64,000 nucleotides of DNA from an uncultured bacterium (GTDB lineage Bacteria > Verrucomicrobiota > Lentisphaeria > Victivallales > UBA1829): contig URKJ01000008.1 in the NCBI GenBank assembly GCA_900548385.1, forward strand, positions 61,759 to 125,758, in the 5' to 3' direction. A model generated the notes under the pieces. The model ran no database searches and was not told the origin of the DNA. It was given only the letters and a program-made list of their open reading frames with translations. Positions 51,801-60,400 of the stretch are shown here, in pieces. Position 1 is the stretch's first letter. Each line of letters starts with the position of its first letter. The position numbers and the translations under genes were made by a program.

Positions 51801-52345
51801 AAATGTTTGTTCGGGCAGAGAGCGCGGAGCGTCAGGTGGTTGGTTCCCTGCCGGACGGAGAATTCTGCGGTAAGCGCAAGATCTTTTTTCGTCTCTTTCG
51901 GGGAATCGGGGACGGAAAACAGTTCGCGGGAACCGTCGGGAAGAAGGAGCTCCAGAGCGTCGGCGCCATCTCCGATATTGCGGAAACGGTCGGTGTGGAA
52001 TACGATCCGGCGGTTTCCGGGGCCATCCTCGCTCCATTCCAGAGTCAGGGCGGTGACGACCTCGTCGGGGTGCATCCACATTTTGAAGTTTTCAGAACTG
52101 ATCCCGGAAACCATCGCCGGGTTGCCGGTGATCCCGCGCGTCGTAACCCGACAGCGGAACGTATTGCTTTCCGCGTCAAAGCCGGGAGCTTTCGGCAAAG
52201 CCGGAGTTCTGCCGTATTCCCAGGGTTCGTATTGAATCCGGAATTCCTTCGAGGAGGCATCCGCGGTACCGAGCTGCCAGAGCGGTTCCGTGGCGCAGGA
52301 GCAGACCGAGCAGAATAAAACAGACGGCAACAAATGACGAATCAT
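48854..52345 (-). CDS. Large secreted clan-A glycoside hydrolase with C-terminal CBM9-like domain (cassette 2)
   Basis: An 1163-aa exported enzyme. The signal peptide is MIRHLLPSVLFCSVCSCA. An N-terminal beta-rich region (about 20-300) precedes a TIM barrel (about 305-620). The acid/base Glu is in VRWYEIWNEPNYQ and the likely nucleophile Glu in PLFNTEESWWN, the pair seen in GH39/GH5-like clan-A enzymes. A jelly-roll-like carbohydrate-binding region (about 800-940) and a CBM9-like end (TVDGVLSEWDGVPAM, WCGDSIQIAFDP) follow. The ATG at 52345 has AAAGGA upstream. It is the last gene of an operon with pseudopilin and FAD oxidoreductase, under divergent AraC control. Substrate unknown. Confidence 0.85.
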   Translation of the reverse strand: MIRHLLPSVLFCSVCSCATEPLWQLGTADASSKEFRIQYEPWEYGRTPALPKAPGFDAESNTFRCRVTTRGITGNPAMVSGISSENFKMWMHPDEVVTALTLEWSEDGPGNRRIVFHTDRFRNIGDGADALELLLPDGSRELFSVPDSPKETKKDLALTAEFSVRQGTNHLTLRALCPNKHFRLSFDRITLWKTTAPASRPQPNAELFFSNKDFIYDPGEKASVRFKIWNMNGPGELAYTISDAFGKTVFRGTAAVADGNAILSLPASQRGWYGISYTLPGGRKGTASYAVLEPVTREFIEDSRFGCHAVKGFAYLNVFWKKDQEQRLHRAWRAGAKWVRLHGVKWANLQPRREIPPDWSGLDGRLELLERYRMGVLLQMGMTPKWASPSKSERLVPPIGVKAYQAYPPETGAWKQFISALAAHCRGRVRWYEIWNEPNYQSCFWLSGSPEDYAVLIRSAYEAAKQADPDCRIVAGGLVDAHGFLAETLKANNGKAWFDAMGFHYVIRSRSYDRWRQVLRDYPDMPLFNTEESWWNSSDPLEFAAKLVRGHVIEAANGVAKTFAFGFFEKRPYSEVRYGSVNGDGSPLPAYAAYRTMTHRLEHARYAGALTPASSPLKLHLFLRGKTPIVVGWNEGRSPVEAELFPGTDGVVAVDLMDRGENVPAPGGRLRRAFTALPQFVEGGDPEWLAVQASFFRGLPGLLTGRAGTSVSRGFPPELPPGLTLKLLPPPGWNGSLENPAGKYSRFTLGIPQNAAPGTYTAHFELAENGKKAVLPLRIRVDGADVSGNLLRNGDFRQGGENVPAYWFKGKKGVMTRLRGGGIGGSDAWRAENTGSGGVYWGASGRIKVSPGEEYLLTATAKGENGSFGVVCTISDGKGKRLQPSRPGINMLNTRTGSEWNRYFDTIRITHPEAAWLNIALLVNHAAPGGVTFDHIALYAITDRYPAAKHLWRGSGKTAKKKVTVDGVLSEWDGVPAMSVNRREQVVLPGNRGAWNGAADLSATCRVMRDAENLYLAFEVKDDAESPRFPLDKAWCGDSIQIAFDPLMEGQDWSDLVLAHTPEGRPVVWRYHKFWTPELLTGITAVGELKSAKLAIRPVPGGRIYEAAIPLRELYPLTAGTRECGFSFLVNDNDGRERKYIEWSSGIGAKKNPKLFGLLTLED

Positions 52346-52363
52346 GAAATATCCTTTCTGCAA

Positions 52364-53107
52364 TCAGTTTTTAGGGTGCCAGTACAGCGCCGTTTTTCCC
52401 TCCGGTGTGCTGTAACTGAAAATCGCGGTCAGGTGCGGCATATCCGGTACATTGATCCGTAAACGCGCAACGTGCATATCGCCGTACAGGACATTTACCG
52501 AATTCCCGACATGCCGGGCGGCGGGCCGTCCGTAATCCGCACTGGAGTTGAACATCGTGAAATTGCGCGGCCAGCGGAACCAGCCGGTATCTCTCTGCGG
52601 CAGGCCGCCGGATCCGTTCCGCCAGTTGTCCGTCAGAACTATTTTTTTCGATGAGTTTTTCAGGGATGCCAGTCGGCCGCTGGATGCCAGCGAGCCATTG
52701 CCGCCGTCGGAAACAAGCCCCTCGTTGATGCCGTAGTCGCACTGGTAATGCCACCAGCTGCTGACGCTTTTTGCCGGCATGGAAGGGCAGTGGAGCTGTT
52801 TGACGGTGATGACTCCACCCGCGGCTTTTGCAACATCACCGGGATTTCCGGCGCATCCGAGCATCCGGTCGGTCCAGAGCAGTCCGCCGGACGCCATGAC
52901 GGGCGGCAGATAATCATCGCTGTTGGATGCGTAAATCGAAAAACCGAGTCCGTTCTGTTTCAGATTGCCGGCACAGCTGATGGTTCTTGCCGTTTCTCTG
53001 GCCTTGTTCAGTGCCGGAAGCAGCATAGCCGCCAGGATCGCAATGATGGCAATCGTAATCAGAAGCTCTATGAGGGTGAATCCGGAAAATTTTCTGTTTC
53101 GTTTCAT
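52364..53107 (-). CDS. Type II pseudopilin-like protein (cassette 2)
   Basis: A 247-aa protein: MKRNRKFSG then FTLIELLITIAIIAILAAML, a textbook prepilin peptidase site with Gly at -1 and Glu at +5. The C-terminal region carries a variant of the H-X9-DG motif (RHVGNSVNVLYGDMHVARL, with GD). The start at 53107 has AAAGG seven bases upstream; an ATG at 53122 overlaps the previous stop (ATGA) and would add five residues, so the start is not fully settled. It precedes the 1163-aa glycosidase by 18 bp. Confidence 0.9.
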   Translation of the reverse strand: MKRNRKFSGFTLIELLITIAIIAILAAMLLPALNKARETARTISCAGNLKQNGLGFSIYASNSDDYLPPVMASGGLLWTDRMLGCAGNPGDVAKAAGGVITVKQLHCPSMPAKSVSSWWHYQCDYGINEGLVSDGGNGSLASSGRLASLKNSSKKIVLTDNWRNGSGGLPQRDTGWFRWPRNFTMFNSSADYGRPAARHVGNSVNVLYGDMHVARLRINVPDMPHLTAIFSYSTPEGKTALYWHPKN

Positions 53108-53118
53108 CTTCCTGCCTT

Positions 53119-54360
53119 TCATTTTGCATGTTGTGAATTTGTCCGTGCGAGTTCCCGGACGGAGATTCCGCGGTTGAGCGCCTCACACGCTTTTTCTCCG
53201 GCGGCTTCTCCCGTTTTCAGACAGTCGCCTGTGACGCGGTATGCCGCATGAGCCAGATAGGAGCCGGAGATGCAGCGTCCGGCGGTCAACAGATTTTCCG
53301 CATTCAGCGGAACCAGGGAGCGGAATGGAATGTCGAACCCGGGATTCGGAAGATTCGTCTGTTCTTTCCGGTCCGGTTCGTGGATATCCACGCCGAAATG
53401 AACCGTGCAGATGCCGTCCGGATGCCGGCGTCCCGCTTTGAGATCATCGTCGGAGATGTGGTATTCCCCGGTGATGCGGCGGGTTTCGCGGACTCCGATC
53501 ACGGCGGGAAGTTCCAGCAGATGGACATCTCCGAGAAAATCGCGTATCTCCCCGAAATAGCGCATGGCGCTCTCCACCTGACGGAACCCCTCCTGCGCCG
53601 CCGCACTCAAATCATCGCCGCTGCAGCCGCTTTTGTACCGGATATGCGTCCACTGAACCAGCGCTTCGCCCTCGCGCGGAAGTTTGATCAGCGCGGGGAA
53701 CGTGAACGGAACATCCCGGACAAACTGTTCCTTGTCCGCCACGCGTTTTTCCAGAACCGTGTACCAGTCGAGAATCCGGTCGGCGGGATATTCCGGACGG
53801 ACGCCGCCGATCCGGAACATCATCGTCATCGGCTGGAAACAGCCGTCGGAAGGGCGCCCGATTTCGAACGGACAGCCTGCGCGGGCGGCGATGTCGCCAT
53901 CCCCGGTGCAGTCGATGACGACTTTTGCACGGATCAGCTGCTTTCCCGATTTGTTCTGCACGAAGACTCCGCGGACGGCACATTCTTCCATGTACGGTTC
54001 GCACGCCATCGTATAAAGCAGCACGTCAATGCCCGCCTCCTGTGCGCAGCGGTTCAGAAAAAGCGCCATCTCCACCGGATCGAACGACATGTTCCAGAGA
54101 CCGCCCCAGGCGTTCCGCTCCATCAGCTTTTCGCGGAATTCCCGGTTGAGCCCCTCTTTCCGGTTGTCGAAAAACGGAGAGAGAAGCCCGAGGGTCCACA
54201 TCCCGCCGAGCTTTCCTCCGTATTCCACCAGAGTGACCTTTGCTCCTTTGCGTGCCGCCGTGAGCGCCGCCCCCATTCCCGCCGGGCCCGCTCCCACGAC
54301 GAGTATGTCGCATTCGCTGCGGACCGGAATCTCCAATACCTGCTGAACCGTCTGTTTCAT
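53119..54360 (-). CDS. FAD-dependent oxidoreductase (FAD_oxidored family), second copy (cassette 2)
   Basis: A 413-aa flavoprotein without signal peptide. The motif ILVVGAGPAGMGAALTAARKG is near the N-terminus, then YGGKLGGMWTLGLLSPFF, KVVIDCTGDGDIAARAGCP and LLTAGRCISGSYLAHAAYR. It is paralogous to the protein at 42003-43274. AAAGGAG lies four bases before the ATG at 54360. It is the first gene of the cassette 2 operon, so it probably oxidises a sugar or related product released by the co-encoded glycosidase; the substrate is not visible. Confidence 0.85.
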   Translation of the reverse strand: MKQTVQQVLEIPVRSECDILVVGAGPAGMGAALTAARKGAKVTLVEYGGKLGGMWTLGLLSPFFDNRKEGLNREFREKLMERNAWGGLWNMSFDPVEMALFLNRCAQEAGIDVLLYTMACEPYMEECAVRGVFVQNKSGKQLIRAKVVIDCTGDGDIAARAGCPFEIGRPSDGCFQPMTMMFRIGGVRPEYPADRILDWYTVLEKRVADKEQFVRDVPFTFPALIKLPREGEALVQWTHIRYKSGCSGDDLSAAAQEGFRQVESAMRYFGEIRDFLGDVHLLELPAVIGVRETRRITGEYHISDDDLKAGRRHPDGICTVHFGVDIHEPDRKEQTNLPNPGFDIPFRSLVPLNAENLLTAGRCISGSYLAHAAYRVTGDCLKTGEAAGEKACEALNRGISVRELARTNSQHAK

Positions 54361-54397
54361 AAAACTCCTTTCCATTGCGGATTGTTTTTCTGATAAT

Positions 54398-54426
54398 ATT
54401 ATACTATAAAAGAGCCCGTTTGACAA
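54398..54426 (-). promoter_or_regulatory. Sigma-70 promoter of the cassette 2 operon
   Basis: On the minus strand TTGTCA (54426-54421) and TATAAT (54403-54398) are separated by 17 bp. The -35 box shares five bases with that of the divergent araC-type gene. Confidence 0.8.
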
Positions 54427-54447
54427 TGCAGAAAAACGCTGTATATT
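54420..54447 (+). promoter_or_regulatory. Sigma-70 promoter of the AraC-type gene
   Basis: TTGACA (54420-54425) and TATATT (54442-54447) are 16 bp apart. Transcription would begin near 54454, only a few bases before the ATG at 54457, and no ribosome site is present, so the message is probably leaderless. Confidence 0.75.
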
Positions 54448-54456
54448 TATAGTATT

Positions 54457-55365
54457 ATGCTGAAAATAAAATATTTCGATAAATATTCCGCTCCGGAACT
54501 GGCGGATTTCCTGAAATGGAGCATCGTCTCTTTCGAGTCGCGCCATGCCGTTTTTCTGACGATTCACACGATGAGCGGACGTTGGCACGGACGCGACGGC
54601 GCTTATCTTTTTCCGCAGTGGATGACGCATCGCGCCGATTACTGCCGTCTCCGCCGCTATACCTGCCGGAAATATGACAAGGCGTGTCTGCATGACTGTG
54701 CCGCCGGAGTTGAGCAGGAGAGTTTGCGGACGGGGCAGCCGTTTCAGCATTTCTGCTGGAAAGGTGTGACGGAGCTGGTGGTTCCGTTCTCCTGGGACGG
54801 CAACCCGGAACTGATTTTTTACATCGGTCCGTTCCGCGGTTCGGAGCCGCCGGAGGAATTCCGCGCCGACTGGGCAACTCTGCCGGAATTTCCGGAGGAA
54901 AAACAGGAGACCCTGATCGGGGAATGCCGGCTTCTCGGCATGGCGTTTTATGCCCGTCTGCTTCAGGAAAACTGCATGGAAAACCATTTTTCAAACCGCC
55001 GGGAGATCATCCGGGAATATATTCTGCGGCACGGGTGCGGAGAGATCGCGCTCTGCGATCTGGCGGCGCATCTGGGCGTATCCGTATCCAGAGCAAGCCA
55101 CCTGTGCATGAGTTTGCTCGGAGTCTCTTTTCAGGAACAGGTCTTGAACGTGCGAATGAAAAAAGCGGAATTCCTGCTGAAAGAAACCGACGAACCGATC
55201 AAAGAGATTGCCGCAAAATCCGGCTTTTCCAATGTATTTTACTTCAGCCGTATGTTCCGCCGGTTTTTCGGTACGACTCCCGGCAAGCTCCGCAGAGGTG
55301 CCGAATCGGCAAAGGAGCGTCGGAAAAACGGCGGAAGCGCCGGGAACGGTTCTCCGGAAGGCTGA
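54457..55365 (+). CDS. AraC-family regulator with PocR-like sensor domain (cassette 2)
   Basis: A 302-aa regulator. The first 180 residues resemble the PocR ligand-binding domain, with clustered cysteines (YTCRKYDKACLHDCAAG). The C-terminal 100 residues form the double helix-turn-helix of AraC (CDLAAHLGVSVSRASHLC, then IKEIAAKSGFSNVFYFSRMF and the RRFFGTTPGKLR end). It is divergent from the FAD oxidoreductase-pseudopilin-glycosidase operon, whose promoter overlaps its own, so it most likely controls that operon. It probably has a leaderless start. A Lys/Arg/Gly-rich tail follows the last helix. Confidence 0.88.
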   Translation: MLKIKYFDKYSAPELADFLKWSIVSFESRHAVFLTIHTMSGRWHGRDGAYLFPQWMTHRADYCRLRRYTCRKYDKACLHDCAAGVEQESLRTGQPFQHFCWKGVTELVVPFSWDGNPELIFYIGPFRGSEPPEEFRADWATLPEFPEEKQETLIGECRLLGMAFYARLLQENCMENHFSNRREIIREYILRHGCGEIALCDLAAHLGVSVSRASHLCMSLLGVSFQEQVLNVRMKKAEFLLKETDEPIKEIAAKSGFSNVFYFSRMFRRFFGTTPGKLRRGAESAKERRKNGGSAGNGSPEG

Positions 55366-55536
55366 ATATCCGTTTCTGTTCCATGCTTCTGTATGTGTTC
55401 GTTCCACGGATGAACGCCGCTCATGGCTTCGGTAGGGAAAACAGATTTGCCGGAGTTTTTCCCTTTGCCGGAAAATTTCCGGGGGGACGGTCTGTCTGAT
55501 GAAGTTAAATGATCTTGTTTTTTTCAAAATACCCTC

Positions 55537-55564
55537 TTGACATTTCCGGAAAATGTTGTATAAT
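55537..55564 (+). promoter_or_regulatory. Sigma-70 promoter of cassette 3
   Basis: TTGACA (55537-55542) and TATAAT (55559-55564) are 16 bp apart. The upstream gap (55366-55536) contains only a CCGGAAA-A-TTTCCGG palindrome at 55468-55482. Confidence 0.85.
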
Positions 55565-55573
55565 TAAAGAAGC

Positions 55574-55587
55574 ATACCGAATGGTAT
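55574..55587. promoter_or_regulatory. Operator-like palindrome at the cassette 3 start site
   Basis: ATACC-GAAT-GGTAT is a perfect inverted repeat 10 bp below the -10 box, so at the transcription start. A protein bound there would block transcription. The GntR/LacI-type regulator encoded directly downstream is the natural candidate, giving autoregulation. Confidence 0.6.
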
Positions 55588-55608
55588 ACTGATTAAAATG
55601 AGGAAAAT

Positions 55609-56649
55609 ATGGTTTCAGCAAACGGAAATAAACGCGACAGTTCCCGCATGAGAGTGCGCCGGTATGTGATGGATATGGTCTATCAGAATTTCGGCAAGTC
55701 GGTGCGTTTGCCGTCGAACGAGGAACTCGCAAAAGAGCTCGGTATCGCACGCAGCACGGTTCAGCTCGGCATCAAGTCGCTGATTCAGGAAAAATATCTG
55801 GAAAGCAGACCGGGAATCGGAACTTTTACCGTTCCGACCGCCGGGGGTGTCGGAACCCGTTTCCCGCAGATTGCCCTGCTGGAGGGAGACGGAAAGATTT
55901 TTTACAGCGGATATTACAGTTATTCCCTGCGTTCGCATATCGGCATGGCTTTGGGAACCCTTCCTGCGCTGATTCAGGATGTCCGGATCTATTCCGAGCG
56001 GGAAAATGATATTTTTGAAGAGCTCCGGAGCATACGGTGCTGCGGATATGTCTGCATCAGACCGCCGAAAGACTATCATGCGCTTTTGCGCCGTCTTTCC
56101 GGATTCCGTCCGGTTGTGGTGGCGGATGACTGCGTGCCGGGGATTTCCAGCGTGGAACTGGATCGTTATAAGAAAGGGCGAATTCTCGGAAAAATGCTGT
56201 TGAAAGAGGGACGCCGGAACGCAATCTTTTCTCAGGGGTGCCGTTACCGGGACACAACGTTCCGCGGTTGTCAGGACGAGTTCGCCGCCGCCGGTGTGAG
56301 TCTGCCGGATTCTTCGTTCTTTCTTCTCCGGGATACGGAGCGGCTGAAAGAGGCGTTGGAAAACGGATTGCGTCCGCAGGCGGCGATGCTCTCCGTGGAA
56401 ACGACGGATGAGATTATAGAGCTGTTCCGGAAGTATCGGATTGATCTGGAACAGGAGTGCCGGATCTGTACTTTCATGTATGCGCCGCCGACGATTCCGG
56501 AACCGATGCTGCAGATCAGGTTTCCGTTCCGGGAATTCGGGCGACAGACGGCCGACCTGATGCACCGCCTGCTGGCGGAACCGGAGCTGCCGCCGGAGCA
56601 TATCGTCTTTGATGCGGATTATCAATATCAACTGATACAACAAAAATAA
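55609..56649 (+). CDS. GntR-type HTH / LacI-type sensor transcriptional regulator (cassette 3)
   Basis: A 346-aa regulator of the AraR design. The winged helix lies at about 12-75 (VRLPSNEELAKELGIARSTVQLGIKSLIQE and GIGTF). A periplasmic-binding-protein-like sugar-sensing domain begins after residue 85 and ends with a typical RFPFREFGRQTADLMHRLL block. GAGGAAAAT precedes the ATG. It is followed after 12 bp by a pseudopilin gene and then the 1080-aa glycosidase, so a sugar released by that enzyme is a likely inducer. Confidence 0.88.
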   Translation: MVSANGNKRDSSRMRVRRYVMDMVYQNFGKSVRLPSNEELAKELGIARSTVQLGIKSLIQEKYLESRPGIGTFTVPTAGGVGTRFPQIALLEGDGKIFYSGYYSYSLRSHIGMALGTLPALIQDVRIYSERENDIFEELRSIRCCGYVCIRPPKDYHALLRRLSGFRPVVVADDCVPGISSVELDRYKKGRILGKMLLKEGRRNAIFSQGCRYRDTTFRGCQDEFAAAGVSLPDSSFFLLRDTERLKEALENGLRPQAAMLSVETTDEIIELFRKYRIDLEQECRICTFMYAPPTIPEPMLQIRFPFREFGRQTADLMHRLLAEPELPPEHIVFDADYQYQLIQQK

Positions 56650-56661
56650 GGAGAATCGGAC

Positions 56662-57423
56662 ATGAAGCGTAAAAACAGAAAACGGATCGGAAGAAAATTC
56701 ACCCTCATAGAACTTCTGGTGGTAATTGCGATTATCGCGATACTTGCCGGTATTCTGCTGCCGGCTCTGAATGCGGCGCGGGAGCGGGGGAGGGCGGCGT
56801 CCTGCATGAACAATCTCAAACAGATCGGAGTCGGATCCATGGCATACAGCAATGATTTCAGCGATTATGTGCCGTATGCAAGCTATGGTTGGAACAACGA
56901 TATTTCCTGGAATAATACCTGGATGACGATTCTGTATCCCTATGTGCTTGGAAAGGAATTCCGGTGGAATACTTATCCGCGGGGGACTCCATTCCAGTGT
57001 CCCGCCGGACCCGATGAGCATTTCTGCTACCGGGACAGTGCGGTTCCCGCTAAAAAAATGACCAATTATGCATGGAATCAATTCCTTGGACAGCGTGACT
57101 ATGATCCCGGTCTGAACGGCGCGCCCGGCAGGAAAATCACAAAATGCAGACAGCCCGGAACGGCTGTATTATGCCTGGACAGCAACCGAATGAGTAATAC
57201 TGGAGGGCATTTCTCAAATTTTGGTTATGCATGGCGCAGCAATGCGGTCAAGCAGTCGCCGCTGAGACATCAGATGAATGACAATCAGCTTGCCGCGGAC
57301 GGGCATGTTTTTACCGGAAATCCGACAAAGCAGACGGACCGCAATCTGACGATGCTTTACGGATTCGGATATGGCCCGTATAATAACTACAGCACAACGA
57401 AAGAGCATATCTGGCCTCTGTAA
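56662..57423 (+). CDS. Type II pseudopilin-like protein with H-X9-DG motif (cassette 3)
   Basis: A 253-aa protein: basic leader MKRKNRKRIGRK then FTLIELLVVIAIIAILAGIL. The residue at -1 is Lys, not Gly. The motif H-X9-DG is intact (RHQMNDNQLAADGHVF). The body is rich in Asn, Tyr and Trp with four cysteines, like other secreted pseudopilins of this group. AAGGAG precedes the ATG. It stands between regulator and glycosidase, 21 bp before the latter. Confidence 0.92.
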   Translation: MKRKNRKRIGRKFTLIELLVVIAIIAILAGILLPALNAARERGRAASCMNNLKQIGVGSMAYSNDFSDYVPYASYGWNNDISWNNTWMTILYPYVLGKEFRWNTYPRGTPFQCPAGPDEHFCYRDSAVPAKKMTNYAWNQFLGQRDYDPGLNGAPGRKITKCRQPGTAVLCLDSNRMSNTGGHFSNFGYAWRSNAVKQSPLRHQMNDNQLAADGHVFTGNPTKQTDRNLTMLYGFGYGPYNNYSTTKEHIWPL

Positions 57424-57444
57424 GCCGGAAAGGATTGGGAGAAA

Positions 57445-60400
57445 ATGAGAAAATTGTGGATCTGTGCGGGTATTCTGCTTTCGTTGATTTCCCTGACGGC
57501 TTCTCCCGTTCTGGAATTCCCGTTCCGTGAAAGCGGGGAGCTGAAAGAATGGAGCCGGAACCGGAATGCCTCCGTTACGGAAGGGAGCCTCCGGTTTGAA
57601 CAGAAAGAAAAAGTACCGTCCATGTTGGGAATATGGAAGACGCTTCCTCTCGAACTGTTGCGGGGGAGGCTGGTCCGGCTGACGGGGGAACGTCGCGGAC
57701 AGGACATTCAAGTTCCGGACCGGGGGTATCTGGGGCCGAAGATCATGTTTGTCGTGCGGTGCGGAAAACGGACGCTCTATCCCGGTGTGGCGGGAAAGTT
57801 CGGAACCTATGACTGGGAGCCGTTCGATACCGTGTTCGAAATTCCGGAAAGTGCGGAAAAAGTTCAGCTCTTTCTTGGATTTCAGAACGGAACGGGCGTG
57901 CTTGAACTCCGCAATCTGAAACTTTCGGTCGCGGGTGTTCCGCTGAATTTATCCCATGCCGCCAATATGGAATATACGGACTCGGTGGAGAGGGATGGAA
58001 AAGGCGGCTGGTCCGATCAGGGACCCGGAGCGGATGGACGCTGCTTCCGTCCCGGTTTGCAGAAACGGTTGTTCGCCGGGGTTCCGTTCGCTCCCGGAAC
58101 AAAAGGGAAAAGTATTCTGACCATGTATTCCGGGTATTTCCGCAACGGTCCGAAATCGGTGACGATTCCGCTTGGAAAGCCGGAAAAAGCACGGAATCTG
58201 TATCTGCTTCATACGCTTTGCTACGGGCCGAAGCGGCAGGACGCGGTCGGTGGCGTGGAGGTGGAGTATGCGGACGGGAAACGGGAACGCTTTCCCATCC
58301 GTTCGGCGGTGGAGGTCGGTGACTGGTGGAACGGCAACCGGTTTTCCAACGGTGCGATCGGGCTTCAGGCGCGCAGCGGCGACGGGGAAAAACGCACACT
58401 TTACGTTTCCCGGCTGAAACTGAATTCCACAGCGCCTGTGAAAGCGGTCCGGTTCGCGGCGGAAAATCCGGCGACGTTGTGGATCGTCTGTGCGGCGACG
58501 TTGTCGGAACGGGATTATGAGCTGCCGCGCATCAAACGGAAAGTCCGCACCACGATTGCCGCGAATAAAGACTGGCTGCCCGTCGCCCGTGAGGATTACA
58601 ACCGAAGGACCAAGGGGTCCGCGCTTGATGTTTCCGCGTTTACGGACCGGAGACCGGCGGGAAGCTCCGGGCGCGTCATTATCCGGGACGACGGGCATTT
58701 CGCGTTTGAAAAAACTCCGGAACGGATTCAGCGTTTTTTCTCCGCAGGTGTTTCCCTGCGGGATCTGTCAAGCCGTTGGAAAATCGACTGGCTGGCGGAT
58801 GAACTGGTCAAAAACGGTTACAATATGGTGCGCATTCATATCCCGGAGCATTTTCTGATGGCGGGGTCCGGCGAAAAACTGCGGCTGAACACTCATCATC
58901 TGGATCTGTTTGACTATCTGGCGTTTGCGCTGAAGAAGCGCGGGATTTATCTGATGTGCGATATGATGGGGGCACAGCAGCACGGATGGACGCCGTTCAA
59001 GTCGAAGTACTGGGGTTCCCCTCTGCCGGATCCTTCGAAACGGCGGGCGCGGCTTGCGATTCATTTCGATCCGGAGGTCCGTGCGGACTGGCGGAACGGT
59101 GTGGAACAGATGATCTGCCGGGTGAATTCGTATACGAAGACCCGTCTGATCGACGATCCCGTCCTGGTGATGGTCCTGGGGTTCAACGAACAGGAATTCG
59201 AGTTCAGCCGTTCGTATTTCGACCGGGAATATGCTGCGCCGTTCTACCGTGCGTTCCTGAAACGGAAATACGGCACCATCGAAGCGTACAACCGCCGTTG
59301 GAAAACGGAATTCGCCTCTTTCGGGGAGATCCCCTGTTTCAAGCTCCGTGAGACCGGAAATGCGGATGTTCACGAGTTCCTCTATGAGACGGAACGCAGT
59401 ACGGCGCAGTGGTATCGGGATCAGATGCGCGAACTCGGTTATAAAGGACTGGTCGCTTCTTATAACGTGTTTAAGACTCACCACTTCAACCGTATCCGTT
59501 CCGGGGAGAACGACTATGTGGCGATGAACAGCTATCACGCCCACCCCTCCAACTGGATCGAGGGCGGATCCGTGGTTCCGCAGATCAGCGCGATTTCCAG
59601 AAGTGCCGGACTGTTCCGCGACATTCTTTCCGCGCGCCTGCACGGAAAGCCGCATGTGGTCACGGAATATCAGTGCGTATACTGGAACCGCTTCCGTTAT
59701 GAACAGCCGTTTGTGTTCGGCGCTTATGCCGCGTTTCAGGGATTGGACGCGATTTCCATGCATTCGGATCCGGTTTCGCTTCAGCCGATGGTGTTCCGGA
59801 ATTCCCGTATCGTTCCGTTTCTCGGATATACCGATCCGATTGCCGTCGCATCGGAATTCCTGACCTTTTTCCTGTATATGCGCGGGGACGTGAAGTCGGT
59901 TCCCGACAGAGTCCGTGTGCTGGTTACGGAGCGGGAACAGCGGACGAAGAATCCGAATGCCGTCATCTCCAAAACGCAGAGTTCGCTCGCCCTGATCAAC
60001 GGCTTTTCGCTGGTCTATGACGGAAAGAACGATCCGTCCGCCCTGTTTTTCGCTCCGAAAGGCGAAGCGAAGACCGAAGGAACGGAAGCGTTTTCCCAGA
60101 CCGTTGACGAAGCCGCGAATCTTGTTCCCTATCTGAAGATCATGAAAGAAAAAGGTTTCCTGCCGGAGAAAAACCGCAGCAACGGACTGAATCTGTTCGA
60201 AAGTTCCACCGGAGAGCTGCTGATGGATACCGACAGGAATTTTATGGCGGTCAATACGCCGCGTCTGCAGGGAATTTGCGCCGGGGCCGGGACGACATAC
60301 CGGCTTGAGGATTTCGAGATCCGCGGGATGAGCGTTCCGGGGAATCTCTCGCTGGTTTCCGTGGACGGCATGAAGCCGGTCCGCGACGCGAAACGTCTTG

